Position numbers and translations under genes: made by a program | From: Loktanella sp. PT4BL | Lineage (GTDB): Bacteria; Pseudomonadota; Alphaproteobacteria; Rhodobacterales; Rhodobacteraceae | DNA: 64,000 nucleotides | Assembly: GCF_003201935.1 (NCBI RefSeq) | Contig: NZ_QJJL01000002.1 | Coordinates: 372,001-436,000 of the forward strand | Reading direction: 5' to 3' | The notes under the pieces: generated by a model | What the model was told of the DNA's origin: nothing | What the model saw: the letters and a program-made list of their open reading frames with translations, nothing else | Databases searched by the model: none | Shown here: piece by piece, positions 34,638 through 43,327 of the stretch | Layout: every line of letters begins with the position of its first letter | Numbering within the stretch: the stretch's first letter is position 1

Positions 34638-35969
34638 CTAAAGATAGTCAGACCGCTGCAGCCCGTACTTCGCCATCTTCTCGTTCAGCGTCCGGCGCGG
34701 CAGGCAAAGCTCGTCCATCACCGCCACGATCGACCCCTTGTGCCGCCGCATGGTATTGTCGATTAGCATCCGCTCGAACGCTTCGACAAACTCCTTGAGC
34801 GGTTTGCCTTCGGTGGTCATTGCGGGTTTGGTCTCATCCGTGTCCGCCATCAAAAGCGACGCAATCGACCCCGATCCACGGCGGTTCTGGAGCACTGCGC
34901 GCTCGGCCACATTGATCAGCTGGCGCACATTGCCCGGCCATGGGGCCTGCAAAAGCTGTGCTGCTTCCTGCGCGCTGACCTCGGGGGCGTCGCAGCCGTA
35001 TTCATCGGCGAACTGCTCACCCAGACGGGTAAAGAGCGTCAGGATATCCTCGCCGCGCTGGCGCAGGGGCGGCACTGTGATGCGCAAGGCGGCAAGGCGG
35101 TAAAAGAGGTCGGGCCGCAGCACGCTTTCGCAGGTCTGGTCCTGTTCTTGCAGGTTACAGATCGCAACGATGCGGGTTTCGGCAGGTGTGCCCTGATTGT
35201 TGATTGCCGTCAGCAAACGCGCCTGCAACGAGTGGCTCAGCGCCTCGATGTCTTCAAGCACCAGCGTGCCACCGCGCGCTTCTTCCATCGCCGGGATCGG
35301 TTCGTCATCATTGGCAGGCCCAAAGATAATCCGGCCCAGCGTCTCTTCGTCATAGGCCGAACAGCTGAGCAGCACGAACTTCTTGTTGGCCCGTGCTCCC
35401 ACTGCATGCAGCGCATGGGCGACAAGCGTTTTGCCGGTCCCCGTCTCACCCTCGACCAGCACATGCCCGTCCGCCTGCCCCAGATCGAGGATATCCTCTT
35501 TCAGCCGCTCCATAGGGGCCGACTGGCCGATCAGTTTCTTGATCAGCGCGGAGCCATCGGACAGTTCGCGGCGCAGCGCACGGTTATCAAGGGTCAAACG
35601 ACGTGCAGTGGTGGCCTTCTTCGCCAGTTCGGTCATGCGATCGGGGTTGAAGGGTTTTTCAAGAAAATCGAATGCACCAATGCGCATTGCCTCAACCGCC
35701 ATGGGCACGTCACCGTGGCCTGTGATCATGATCACAGGCAGTGAGCTATCAACGCCCTTGAGCTTTTTGAGAAACTGCATGCCGTCCATCCCCGGCATCT
35801 TGATGTCGCTGACAACAATGCCGGGATAGTCGTTTCCCAGACCCCGCAGCGCCTCTTCTGCAGAGGCGAATGTTTCGGTGTCAAAACCAGACAGTGCCAA
35901 CCACTGTGAAATCGACTGCCGCATATCTTTCTCGTCATCGACAATCGCAATCTTCATGACTTTGCTCAT
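34638..35969 (-). CDS. dctD: DctD-like response regulator with degenerate sigma-54 activation domain
   Basis: This is the response regulator of the C4-dicarboxylate two-component system. The 443-residue product has a receiver domain (phospho-acceptor Asp in VVSDIKMPGMDG), an AAA+ domain with Walker A GETGTGKT, and a Fis-type helix-turn-helix at the end. The GAFTGA loop that contacts sigma-54 is absent: the segment after LSCSAYDEETLGRIIFG goes straight on without it. Walker B reads TLVLED where TLFLDE is usual. It therefore probably works with the sigma-70 holoenzyme, as NtrC of Rhodobacter capsulatus does. AAGGAAAAG precedes the ATG; dctB ends 10 bases upstream. No dctPQM carrier is in the window. 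Confidence 0.85.
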   Translation of the reverse strand: MSKVMKIAIVDDEKDMRQSISQWLALSGFDTETFASAEEALRGLGNDYPGIVVSDIKMPGMDGMQFLKKLKGVDSSLPVIMITGHGDVPMAVEAMRIGAFDFLEKPFNPDRMTELAKKATTARRLTLDNRALRRELSDGSALIKKLIGQSAPMERLKEDILDLGQADGHVLVEGETGTGKTLVAHALHAVGARANKKFVLLSCSAYDEETLGRIIFGPANDDEPIPAMEEARGGTLVLEDIEALSHSLQARLLTAINNQGTPAETRIVAICNLQEQDQTCESVLRPDLFYRLAALRITVPPLRQRGEDILTLFTRLGEQFADEYGCDAPEVSAQEAAQLLQAPWPGNVRQLINVAERAVLQNRRGSGSIASLLMADTDETKPAMTTEGKPLKEFVEAFERMLIDNTMRRHKGSIVAVMDELCLPRRTLNEKMAKYGLQRSDYL

Positions 35970-35979
35970 GGTCTTTTCC

Positions 35980-37734
35980 TTACTCTGCCGCGGCGACATC
36001 CTGCCTTAACGTCGGCAGTTGCACCTCGAATATAGCCCCGCCATCAACTGCATTGCGCGCAGTCAGGCGCCCGCCCAAGTCGTTGACGATCCCGGAGGAG
36101 ATGGCAAGCCCGAGACCCACCCCATCACCAGGTTGTTTGGTCGTGTAGAATGGCTCGAATAATTCGTCGAGATTGTCGATCCCCGCGCCGTTGTCACGGA
36201 TTTGCAGGCTGACCGTATCACCGGCTGCAAGCAGGATTTCGATGGTCGGATTGGCCGATAGTTTGGTGGCATCCAGCGCGTTGCGCAGCAGGTTGATAAT
36301 GACCTGTTCCAGCCGCAGACGATCGCCCAAAATCATGACCGGTTCGTTGGGCAATGTGCGGATGATATTGACCGCCCGCGTTTTGAGTTGCGGCTCCATC
36401 AGAGACAGCGCCGTCGACACTGCAGCCCTTGTATCTACTGGCTCAAACGCCTCCGCGCCCTTACGGGCATAAGACTTCAACTGACGCGTTATCGCCCCCA
36501 TCCGTTCCAGCAGATCATCAATGCGCTGGAACGATGACAACGCCTCTTCGGGGCGGTCGCGCTGCAGCAAGAGACGCGCGCCGGCGAGGTAGGTTTTCAT
36601 CGCCGCCAAGGGCTGGTTCAACTCATGGCTCACGGCTGCCGACATCTCGCCCAAAGCGGCCAGTTTGGACGACTGCGCGATGGTCTGTTCGGCCACCTGC
36701 AAGGTCTTCTCGACCTTCTCGCGCTCGGCGATTTCCCGCTGCAAGCGGCGGTTCAATGCGCGAAGCTCTGCTGACTCGCGCTGGAAGAAAACCAGACGTG
36801 ACGCCGTGCGCCGTGAACTGCCCCAGAATAAGAGCGCCAGAAGGATCGCGAATCCCATGACCTCGAGCGCAAGAATCCCGTTCACCCGCTCGCGCACCGA
36901 AGCATAGGTCGTATAGCTGACCATCCGCCAACCCTGATGCGGCACCCGCATTTCACGCCGCAAGACCGCCTCGCCGCGCAAATACGCATCAGCCGGCAAG
37001 GCACCCCAGCCTTGGGTTGCGCGGATGGCACGCTCGATGGCCGAGGGCGCGGATTGGCGCGCTAGGGCCTCTTCTTCATTCAAACCACGCCAACGCGGTT
37101 CGGTGGCCATGATGATCGTGCCTTCGCTGTCCATCACCAGCACTGCGTCAGACACCCCTGCCCAACCGGTTTCAAGCCGTTGGCCGTTGACCTCGACCAT
37201 AATCACACCCAGCAGCGTACCCGCCAATTCAACACGCCGAGAGTAAATATAGGCAAATCCGCCTTCATCACGCTGGAATGTGGTGTAAACGGTCTGGTTG
37301 CTGCGCAACGCATCTACAAAATAGGGGTTTTGCCGATGGTCTGTCCCGATCCGGTTGCGATCGGTTGCGGCCACTGCGCGCCCGTCGCGATCCAAAAGCG
37401 TCAAAGATGCCGCACCGATTTCATCCACGAAAGACAAAAGCCGTGCCGTCGAGAGCGAATAATCCTTGTCTTCCAGCGCCTTGATCAAATCGGGGTCACG
37501 CGACAAAAGCTGCGGTACAACCGAATTGCGCTGCAACTCGTTCATCAGGTTGGTCACATAGAGCGCCAGCCGCACATCAGAGCGGTTGCTGATGGTCTCG
37601 GTAAAACGCTGTGTCAGAAGCTGGTTGGAGACATAGATCACGATCACGCCAAACAGGCAAACGACCAGCACAGCCAGCCGCAAGTACCATTTGCCGCGGC
37701 GTCGGCCGCTGCCGAGATCAGTCATACGCAACAT
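35980..37734 (-). CDS. dctB: DctB-like sensor histidine kinase
   Basis: A 584-residue membrane kinase. Helices at about residues 17-38 and 290-310 flank a periplasmic PAS/Cache-like sensor domain (TNLMNELQRNSVVPQLL, then RNRIGTDHRQNPYF). A coiled coil follows, then the H-box AVSHELNQPLAAMKTYL and an HATPase domain with N, G1 (DNGAGI) and G2 (GVGLGLAI) boxes. The layout matches DctB, which senses C4-dicarboxylates. Start choice is between ATGs at 37734 and 37725; neither has a strong ribosome site. Its partner dctD follows after 10 bases. Confidence 0.9.
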   Translation of the reverse strand: MLRMTDLGSGRRRGKWYLRLAVLVVCLFGVIVIYVSNQLLTQRFTETISNRSDVRLALYVTNLMNELQRNSVVPQLLSRDPDLIKALEDKDYSLSTARLLSFVDEIGAASLTLLDRDGRAVAATDRNRIGTDHRQNPYFVDALRSNQTVYTTFQRDEGGFAYIYSRRVELAGTLLGVIMVEVNGQRLETGWAGVSDAVLVMDSEGTIIMATEPRWRGLNEEEALARQSAPSAIERAIRATQGWGALPADAYLRGEAVLRREMRVPHQGWRMVSYTTYASVRERVNGILALEVMGFAILLALLFWGSSRRTASRLVFFQRESAELRALNRRLQREIAEREKVEKTLQVAEQTIAQSSKLAALGEMSAAVSHELNQPLAAMKTYLAGARLLLQRDRPEEALSSFQRIDDLLERMGAITRQLKSYARKGAEAFEPVDTRAAVSTALSLMEPQLKTRAVNIIRTLPNEPVMILGDRLRLEQVIINLLRNALDATKLSANPTIEILLAAGDTVSLQIRDNGAGIDNLDELFEPFYTTKQPGDGVGLGLAISSGIVNDLGGRLTARNAVDGGAIFEVQLPTLRQDVAAAE

Positions 37735-37778
37735 GTATCGAGTTTAGAGCCACAGCCCCAACGCGGCAAGCGAGCAGA

Positions 37779-38447
37779 TCACGCTTGGGCAAATTGCCCC
37801 ACCAACCCGCGGAAAAGCGCCTGCCCGTCGGTGCCGCCGTGGCCCGCATCCACTGCGCGTTCGGGGTGTGGCATCATGCCAAGCACACGGCGGTTTGCAG
37901 AAAGCACGCCTGCGATGTTGTTGATCGACCCGTTGGGGTTGTCTGCATAGGTGAACGCGATGCGATCCTCGGCGACAAGCGCGGCCAGACCCTCTGGATC
38001 GACAGTGTAATTGCCGTCATGGTGTGCCACGGGGAATGCCACGCTGTCACCGGCGTTGTAGCCCTCGGTGAAGGCCGAGTCTGATGTTTCCACTTTCAAA
38101 CCAACGGTTTTGCAGATGAACTTCAGGTTCGCGTTGCGCATCAGCGCACCCGGCAAAAGCCCTGTTTCTGTCAAAACCTGAAACCCGTTGCACACGCCCA
38201 GCACATACCCGCCACGGTCGGCATGGGCAACTACGGCCTTACAGATCGGGGATTGCGCCGCAATCGCACCGCAACGCAGGTAGTCGCCAAAGGAAAAACC
38301 GCCGGGGATGGCAACAAGATCGACATTGTCAGGCAGGTTCGCGTCCTTGTGCCAGACCATGCTGACATCCGCACCAGCCGCCTTCAGCGCAACCGCCATG
38401 TCGCGATCGCAATTGGACCCGGGAAAAACGATGACCGCTGCGCGCAT
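37779..38447 (-). CDS. purQ: Phosphoribosylformylglycinamidine synthase, glutaminase subunit
   Basis: This is the glutamine amidotransferase subunit of FGAM synthase in purine synthesis. The 222-residue product has the class I nucleophile Cys in VLGVCNGFQ and the His-x-Glu of the triad in [10 protein letters not shown]. The ATG at 38447 shares its A with the purS stop (TGATG). The large subunit purL is not in this window. Confidence 0.96.
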   Translation of the reverse strand: MRAAVIVFPGSNCDRDMAVALKAAGADVSMVWHKDANLPDNVDLVAIPGGFSFGDYLRCGAIAAQSPICKAVVAHADRGGYVLGVCNGFQVLTETGLLPGALMRNANLKFICKTVGLKVETSDSAFTEGYNAGDSVAFPVAHHDGNYTVDPEGLAALVAEDRIAFTYADNPNGSINNIAGVLSANRRVLGMMPHPERAVDAGHGGTDGQALFRGLVGQFAQA

Positions 38448-38677
38448 CAGACCACCTCGACGCTGAAGCTTTCGATCACGGTGTTCGCGAGCAGCTTTTC
38501 GCACATCTCGTTGATCGTGGCCTCTGATGTGCCATCGGCCAGATCAAGCTCGATGACCTTACCTTGGCGCACACCGTTGACCCCGTCAAAGCCGAGTGTT
38601 CCAAGCGCGTGGCGGACTGCCTCGCCTTGTGGGTCCAGCACACCGTTTTTGAGCATGACATGTACGCGGGCTTTCAT
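38447..38677 (-). CDS. purS: Phosphoribosylformylglycinamidine synthase, PurS subunit
   Basis: A 76-residue small subunit that bridges PurQ and PurL. It opens [20 protein letters not shown], the standard PurS start, and keeps the beta-alpha-beta-beta-alpha-beta pattern. It lies between purC and purQ, overlapping purQ by one base and starting 32 bases after the purC stop. Confidence 0.95.
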   Translation of the reverse strand: MKARVHVMLKNGVLDPQGEAVRHALGTLGFDGVNGVRQGKVIELDLADGTSEATINEMCEKLLANTVIESFSVEVV

Positions 38678-38709
38678 GGGCAGGTCCTTTGTTCGCTAGG
38701 GTCGCAAGA

Positions 38710-39474
38710 TTAGTTGATCAATGTGGGTTTATTGGGTGTGTGGGTGACGTTTGACGGCATCACACCAAGACGCTTTGCGACTTCGGTATAGGCGTCTGTC
38801 AGACTCCCGAGGTCACGGCGGAAGACGTCCTTGTCGAGTTTCTGGCCTGTTTCGATATCCCAAAGACGGCAGCTGTCGGGACTGATCTCATCCGCCAGAA
38901 TAAGGCGCTGGAATTCATTGTCCCAGACACGGCCGATCTCGATCTTGAAATCAATCAGCTTGATGCCGACGCCATACATGACGCCCGACATCCAGTCGTT
39001 CACGCGCAAGGCAAGGCTGACGATATCGTCCATTTCCTGCTGTGACGCCCAGCCGAATGCGATGATGTATTCCTCGGGCACAAGCGGGTCACCCAGTTTG
39101 TCGTCCTTGTAGGAGAACTCGACAATGGGGCGCGGCAGCGGCGTGCCTTCTTCGATACCCATACGCTTGGCCATCGACCCCGCAGCAAAGTTGCGCACGA
39201 TCACCTCAAGCGGGATAATCTCGGCCTGACGGATCAACTGCTCGCGCATATTGAGACGTTTGATGAAATGTGTGGGTATCCCGATCTGGCCGAGACCGGT
39301 CATGAAATACTCGGACAGGCGGTTGTTCAACACGCCCTTCCCTTCGATCACGGCCTTCTTCTCGGCGTTGAAGGCGGTGGCATCGTCCTTGAAATACTGC
39401 ACAAAAGTGCCCGGCTCGGGGCCTTCATAAAGAACCTTTGCCTTGCCTTCATAAATCTTTTTACGACGTGACAT
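38710..39474 (-). CDS. purC: SAICAR synthase
   Basis: The enzyme joins aspartate to CAIR with ATP in purine synthesis. The 254-residue product has [12 protein letters not shown] at the start, the ATP-site [13 protein letters not shown], and [10 protein letters not shown] and LIDFKIEIG, all typical. AGGGG lies about 5 bases before the ATG at 39474. It is the first gene of purC-purS-purQ. Confidence 0.96.
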   Translation of the reverse strand: MSRRKKIYEGKAKVLYEGPEPGTFVQYFKDDATAFNAEKKAVIEGKGVLNNRLSEYFMTGLGQIGIPTHFIKRLNMREQLIRQAEIIPLEVIVRNFAAGSMAKRMGIEEGTPLPRPIVEFSYKDDKLGDPLVPEEYIIAFGWASQQEMDDIVSLALRVNDWMSGVMYGVGIKLIDFKIEIGRVWDNEFQRLILADEISPDSCRLWDIETGQKLDKDVFRRDLGSLTDAYTEVAKRLGVMPSNVTHTPNKPTLIN

Positions 39475-39606
39475 GCTGACCCCTTGCCCCATTCCGGCCC
39501 GGCGTGGACCGCATCATCTGCGCGTCATAGTGCAAGCCCCCCTTGCGGGCAAGCACCGTGAGAGGCATATCATAAGCAAGATCTTCCAAATCAAGAGGCC
39601 AAATCC

Positions 39607-39921
39607 ATGACAACCTTCGATGATCGCGAGAATGCGTTTGAAAACAAGTTCGCCCATGATGCCGAAATGCAATTCAAAGCCGAAGCGCGCGGCAACAAAT
39701 TGCTAGGTCTGTGGGCTGCAGAACTGCTGGGCAAAACGGGTGAGGAAGCCGCTGAATACGCCAAAGAGGTCGTCAAGTCCGACTTCGAGGAAGCAGGGCA
39801 CGAAGATGTTTATCGCAAGGTGTCCGGCGATCTGGGCGACAAGGCCGATGAGGCCACCATCCGCACCAAGATGGTCGAATTTCTGGCCGAGGCCAAAGCG
39901 CAATTGATGAAAGAAGTGTAG
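39607..39921 (+). CDS. DUF1476 ATPase inhibitor subunit zeta
   Basis: A 104-residue alpha-helical protein. The zeta subunit of alphaproteobacterial F1Fo-ATP synthase (first described in Paracoccus) blocks ATP hydrolysis by F1. The opening MTTFDDRENAFENKFAHDAE and LLGLWAAELLGKTGEEA are the family hallmarks; the N-terminal segment is the inhibitory region. It is divergent from purC. The methyltransferase gene follows 155 bases downstream. Confidence 0.9.
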   Translation: MTTFDDRENAFENKFAHDAEMQFKAEARGNKLLGLWAAELLGKTGEEAAEYAKEVVKSDFEEAGHEDVYRKVSGDLGDKADEATIRTKMVEFLAEAKAQLMKEV

Positions 39922-40076
39922 GCCGGACTGCGGCCTTGCCAAACGTCCCCTGACCGCGCCATCAACCGGCGCGGTTTTATCATTTCTTGCATAAAGACCA
40001 TGCATTCTTTGAATTTGCATCTGATGCACAGACATGACACCGCACAGAAAAACCCTTGCGCAAGCCGGAGCCCCCT

Positions 40077-41093
40077 ATGACCAATGCCCTCTCAAAGCTT
40101 CTTGAAACCAACGACTGGCTGATGGCCGACGGGGCGACAGGGACAAATCTGTTCAACATGGGTCTGATGTCGGGCGATGCGCCCGAGATGTGGAATATCG
40201 ACGAAACCGCCAAGATCACAGCCCTTTACAAAGGTGCGGCGGATGCGGGCAGCGATATTTTCCTGACCAACAGCTTCGGAGGCAATGCATCACGTCTGAA
40301 ACTGCACGGTGCCGAGGGCCGCGTGCGCGAGTTGAACAAAGCTGCCGCCGAACTGGGCCGTGAGGTCGCTGATGCATCAGGCCGTACCATCGTTGTTGCA
40401 GGTTCGGTTGGCCCTACGGGCGAGATTATGGCCCCGATGGGTAGCCTGACCCATGAAATCGCAGTCGAGATGTTCCACGAGCAGGCCGAGGGCCTGAAAG
40501 AAGGCGGCGCAGATGTGCTCTGGGTCGAGACGATCAGCGCACCCGAAGAATACGCCGCAGCGGCCGAGGCCTTTGCGCTGGCCGATATGCCGTGGTGCGG
40601 CACGATGAGTTTTGACACCGCAGGGCGTACGATGATGGGTCTGACATCGGCCGATATGGTCAAGAAGGTCGGCAAGCTCGCGCATCAGCCGCTGGCCTTT
40701 GGCGCGAACTGCGGTGTTGGTGCGTCAGACCTGTTGCGGACGGTGCTGGGGTTTACCGCCGCCCACCCGACGCTGCCCATTATCGCCAAGGGCAATGCGG
40801 GTATTCCAAAGTACCACGACGGGCACATCCACTATGATGGCACGCCTGAATTGATGGCCGATTATGCCGTCCTTGCACGCGACTGTGGCGCCACAATTAT
40901 TGGCGGCTGTTGTGGCACGACACCCGAGCACCTGCGCGCGATGCGCGCCGCACTTGAGACGCGTCCGAAAGGTGAGCTGCCGACGCTGGAGCAGATTACC
41001 GCGGCCTTGGGCGGGTTTTCTTCGGAATCCGATGGCACAGACGGGGCCGGTCCGGAAGCATCGCCACGGCGCGGACGGCGGCGGCGCAGCTAG
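40077..41093 (+). CDS. Homocysteine S-methyltransferase (MetH N-terminal/BHMT-like)
   Basis: A 338-residue zinc-dependent homocysteine methyltransferase domain. It has the opening LMADGATGTNLFNMG, the zinc Cys in FGANCGVG and the paired Cys in IIGGCCGTTPEHL. It covers only the homocysteine module of methionine synthase. A separate corrinoid protein gene lies 1.3 kb downstream on the same strand, so the two probably form a split cobalamin-dependent synthase rather than a stand-alone betaine enzyme. ATG 40077 follows CGGAG by about 6 bases. The C-terminal tail is Arg-rich. Confidence 0.87.
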   Translation: MTNALSKLLETNDWLMADGATGTNLFNMGLMSGDAPEMWNIDETAKITALYKGAADAGSDIFLTNSFGGNASRLKLHGAEGRVRELNKAAAELGREVADASGRTIVVAGSVGPTGEIMAPMGSLTHEIAVEMFHEQAEGLKEGGADVLWVETISAPEEYAAAAEAFALADMPWCGTMSFDTAGRTMMGLTSADMVKKVGKLAHQPLAFGANCGVGASDLLRTVLGFTAAHPTLPIIAKGNAGIPKYHDGHIHYDGTPELMADYAVLARDCGATIIGGCCGTTPEHLRAMRAALETRPKGELPTLEQITAALGGFSSESDGTDGAGPEASPRRGRRRRS

Positions 41094-41106
41094 GGGCGCT
41101 GCCCCC

Positions 41107-41140
41107 GGCCACCTGCGGTGGCCTCCCCCGGGATATTTTC
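41107..41140. repeat. Hairpin and REP-like segment between convergent genes
   Basis: A GGCCACC/GGTGGCC stem with a 3-base loop is followed by a CCCGGG-ATATTTT-CGGG stretch. It resembles the CCTCCCCCGG-ATATTTT elements that I recall as common in Rhodobacterales intergenic regions, and it probably stops both flanking transcripts. Confidence 0.5.
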
Positions 41141-41164
41141 GGGCCAGTAATAACGGGATTTGCA

Positions 41165-42247
41165 TCAGAAAAGCGAAAGCTGGTCGCCACTTTGTGCGGG
41201 GCGGGCGAAGAGATCGGTCCGCAAGGGTGGCAGGCTGCGGTCGAGGTTCAGTTTGCGGGTGGCGAGCTTGAAACGTTGCTGCATCATCTTGGCCCACGGG
41301 CCCTGCCCGACCATGCGTTTGCCAAATTCAGGGTCATAGTCCTTGCCACCATGCAATTCCCGCACGCGTCCCATGATGCGCGCTGCACGGTCCGGATAAT
41401 GGGCGGCCAGCCAATCGCGAAACAGCATGGCCACTTCGCGTGGCAGGCGCAGAACGATGGAAGAGGCCGCAACGGCGCCCGCGTCTTTGGCGGCTTGCAG
41501 GATCGCCTCAAGTTCATGTTCGGTCAGCGCGGGGATAACCGGCGACACCATCACGCGCACGGGAATGCCTGCGTCGGTCAATTGGCGGATCGTCCGCAGT
41601 CTGGCCGCCGGCGCAGGCACGCGGGGTTCCAATGCACGGGATGTTTTGGGATCAAGCGTCGTGATCGAAATGCCAACCCTGACAAGCCCCTTGGCCGCCA
41701 TACGTGCCAGAATATCGCTATCGCGTGTGATCAGGGTGCCTTTCGTGACAATCGCGACTGGATGGTTGAATGCGTCCAGCACTTCCAAGATCTGGCGCAT
41801 GATTTCACGGGATTTTTCAACCGGTTGATAGGGGTCTGTGTTGGTCCCGATTGCAATGGTTTTCGGTGTATAGCGCGGGTTTGAAAGTTCTTTGTGCAAC
41901 TGTGCGGCCGCATTAGGGCGTGCGACAAGCCTGGTTTCAAAATCCAACCCCGGCGACATGCCGAGAAACGCATGGCTGGGGCGTGCAAAGCAATAGATGC
42001 AGCCATGCTCGCAGCCGCGATAGGGATTGATTGAACGGTCGAAGGACAAATCAGGCGATGTATTGCGCGTGATCACTTTGCGGGCCACCTCATCGGTGAT
42101 TTCCGTGCGCAACACCGGCAGGTCGTGCTCTGGCGCCCAGCCGTCATCAACCGCCTCGGCGTGCAATCTGTCATACCGGTTGTCCGGATTTGAAAGTGCT
42201 GCACGACCAGGCGTCAGGTGTGATTTCTGAACTGGCAAATCTTCCAT
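41165..42247 (-). CDS. PA0069-family radical SAM protein (SplB-like)
   Basis: A 360-residue radical SAM enzyme related to spore photoproduct lyase. The cluster Cys residues are at 79, 83 and 86 (GCEHGCIYCFARPSH). A TNTDPYQPVEK block and an IVTKGTLITRD segment are typical of the PA0069 family. No function has been shown for the family; DNA or nucleotide repair is a common guess. A perfect alphaproteobacterial LexA box lies 12 bases upstream of the start, supporting a DNA-damage role. It sits antisense between two genes of the split methionine synthase. Confidence 0.88.
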   Translation of the reverse strand: MEDLPVQKSHLTPGRAALSNPDNRYDRLHAEAVDDGWAPEHDLPVLRTEITDEVARKVITRNTSPDLSFDRSINPYRGCEHGCIYCFARPSHAFLGMSPGLDFETRLVARPNAAAQLHKELSNPRYTPKTIAIGTNTDPYQPVEKSREIMRQILEVLDAFNHPVAIVTKGTLITRDSDILARMAAKGLVRVGISITTLDPKTSRALEPRVPAPAARLRTIRQLTDAGIPVRVMVSPVIPALTEHELEAILQAAKDAGAVAASSIVLRLPREVAMLFRDWLAAHYPDRAARIMGRVRELHGGKDYDPEFGKRMVGQGPWAKMMQQRFKLATRKLNLDRSLPPLRTDLFARPAQSGDQLSLF

Positions 42248-42258
42248 AATCTTTATTA

Positions 42259-42273
42259 GAACAATTCACGAAC
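42259..42273 (-). promoter_or_regulatory. LexA (SOS) box before the radical SAM gene
   Basis: GAAC at 42259-42262 and GAAC at 42270-42273 are separated by exactly 7 bases, a perfect match to the alphaproteobacterial LexA site (GTTC-N7-GTTC on the other strand). It lies 12 bases upstream of the radical SAM ATG. It is about 108 bases from the corrinoid gene on the opposite side. Confidence 0.75.
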
Positions 42274-42380
42274 ATCAGCAACACAAGGTCGGTCATGTTC
42301 TTGGACATGTCGGAAAACAACCGCTAGAATTTTCCAATCCGGCGCAATACTGCGGTGTAAACTCATACAAAGGCTTGGCC

Positions 42381-43088
42381 ATGTCCGACGAAGAAGATGA
42401 CATCATCCTGTCCGAACTCAATGACGAAGATCTCGTCGCCCAGATGTTCGATGACCTTTACGATGGAATGAAGGAAGAGATCGAGGAAGGGGTGAATATC
42501 CTTATCGAACGTGGTTGGGAGCCTTACCGCGTACTGACCGAGGCGCTCGTGGGCGGCATGACCATTGTCGGCAACGACTTCCGCGATGGTATTCTGTTTG
42601 TGCCTGAGGTGCTGCTGGCGGCCAATGCCATGAAGGGCGGGATGTTTATTCTTAAACCTCTGCTTGCCGAAACTGGCGCGCCGCGTGTGGGCAAGATGGT
42701 GATCGGAACCGTCAAGGGCGACATCCATGATATCGGCAAGAACCTTGTGTCCATGATGATGGAAGGTGCGGGTTTCGAGGTTGTCGATCTGGGGATCAAC
42801 AATGCGGTCGAATCCTATCTTGACGCGTTGGAAAGCGAAAAACCCGATATCCTTGGCATGTCCGCCCTGCTGACCACCACGATGCCCTATATGAAGGTCG
42901 TGATCGACACGATGGTCGAAAAGGGTATGCGCGACGATTATGTCGTCCTTGTTGGTGGCGCCCCGCTGAACGAAGAGTTCGGCAAGGCAATCGGTGCTGA
43001 TGCCTATTGCCGTGATGCGGCGGTCGCGGTGGAAACGGCCAAGACCTTTATGGCGCGCAAGCATAATCAGGCTGCTGCGGCAGTCTGA
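42381..43088 (+). CDS. Corrinoid (cobalamin-binding) methyltransferase protein
   Basis: A 235-residue protein with an acidic N-terminal tail, a helical cap domain (about residues 20-100) and a cobalamin-binding Rossmann domain. The DxHxxG cobalt-ligand motif is present in KGDIHDIGKNLV, followed by SALLTTTM and the VGGAPL loop. It corresponds to the B12 module of MetH or MtbC-like proteins. With the homocysteine methyltransferase upstream and DUF1638 downstream it makes a split methionine synthase; the pterin-binding domain is not in this window. AAAGG lies about 8 bases before the ATG. Confidence 0.88.
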   Translation: MSDEEDDIILSELNDEDLVAQMFDDLYDGMKEEIEEGVNILIERGWEPYRVLTEALVGGMTIVGNDFRDGILFVPEVLLAANAMKGGMFILKPLLAETGAPRVGKMVIGTVKGDIHDIGKNLVSMMMEGAGFEVVDLGINNAVESYLDALESEKPDILGMSALLTTTMPYMKVVIDTMVEKGMRDDYVVLVGGAPLNEEFGKAIGADAYCRDAAVAVETAKTFMARKHNQAAAAV

Positions 43089-43103
43089 CCTTTCAAAGCG
43101 GGT

Positions 43104-43140
43104 ATGTCGTTCTTATCTGCGAAGTGTAGGAGAACGACAT
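43104..43140 (+). promoter_or_regulatory. Inverted repeat covering a ribosome site and start codon
   Basis: A perfect 10-base inverted repeat (ATGTCGTTCT at 43104-43113 and its complement at 43131-43140) spans the AGGAG and the first two bases of the ATG of the following 62-residue gene. Folding would hide the start; release by an upstream ribosome is one possible mechanism. Confidence 0.5.
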
Positions 43141-43327
43141 GCCCGTTGAACGACTGATCTTTATACTTGTGTTTGTCATGGCTGCGGCTGCAGCCACCAT
43201 TGCTGTCGCGTTTGCTGCATTGGACGGCCTGCAAGCAGCCCCTGTGACGGGTTTGGCCACTCTTAGCCTGATTGCACTCTGCGCGGCGTATCTGTGGCGC
43301 AGGTACAGTGACCGAAATGACAACTGA
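43139..43327 (+). CDS. Small two-helix membrane protein
   Basis: A 62-residue protein with two hydrophobic segments (about residues 6-28 and 36-53) and a basic end (YLWRRYSDRNDN). AGGAG lies 6 bases before the ATG. It sits between the corrinoid gene and DUF1638 and overlaps the latter by 11 bases, so it belongs to the same transcript. I do not recognise the family. The start is masked by an inverted repeat, suggesting translational control. Confidence 0.65.
   Translation: MPVERLIFILVFVMAAAAATIAVAFAALDGLQAAPVTGLATLSLIALCAAYLWRRYSDRNDN

Noticed and set aside
34187-34798. Plus-strand frames in the rne leader region
   Set aside because: They overlap both flanking genes on the other strand and have biased, domain-free composition.
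39922-40076. Cobalamin or SAM riboswitch before the methionine-synthase genes
   Set aside because: The spacer is 155 bases, too short for a cobalamin riboswitch, and no SAM/SAH riboswitch signature is visible.
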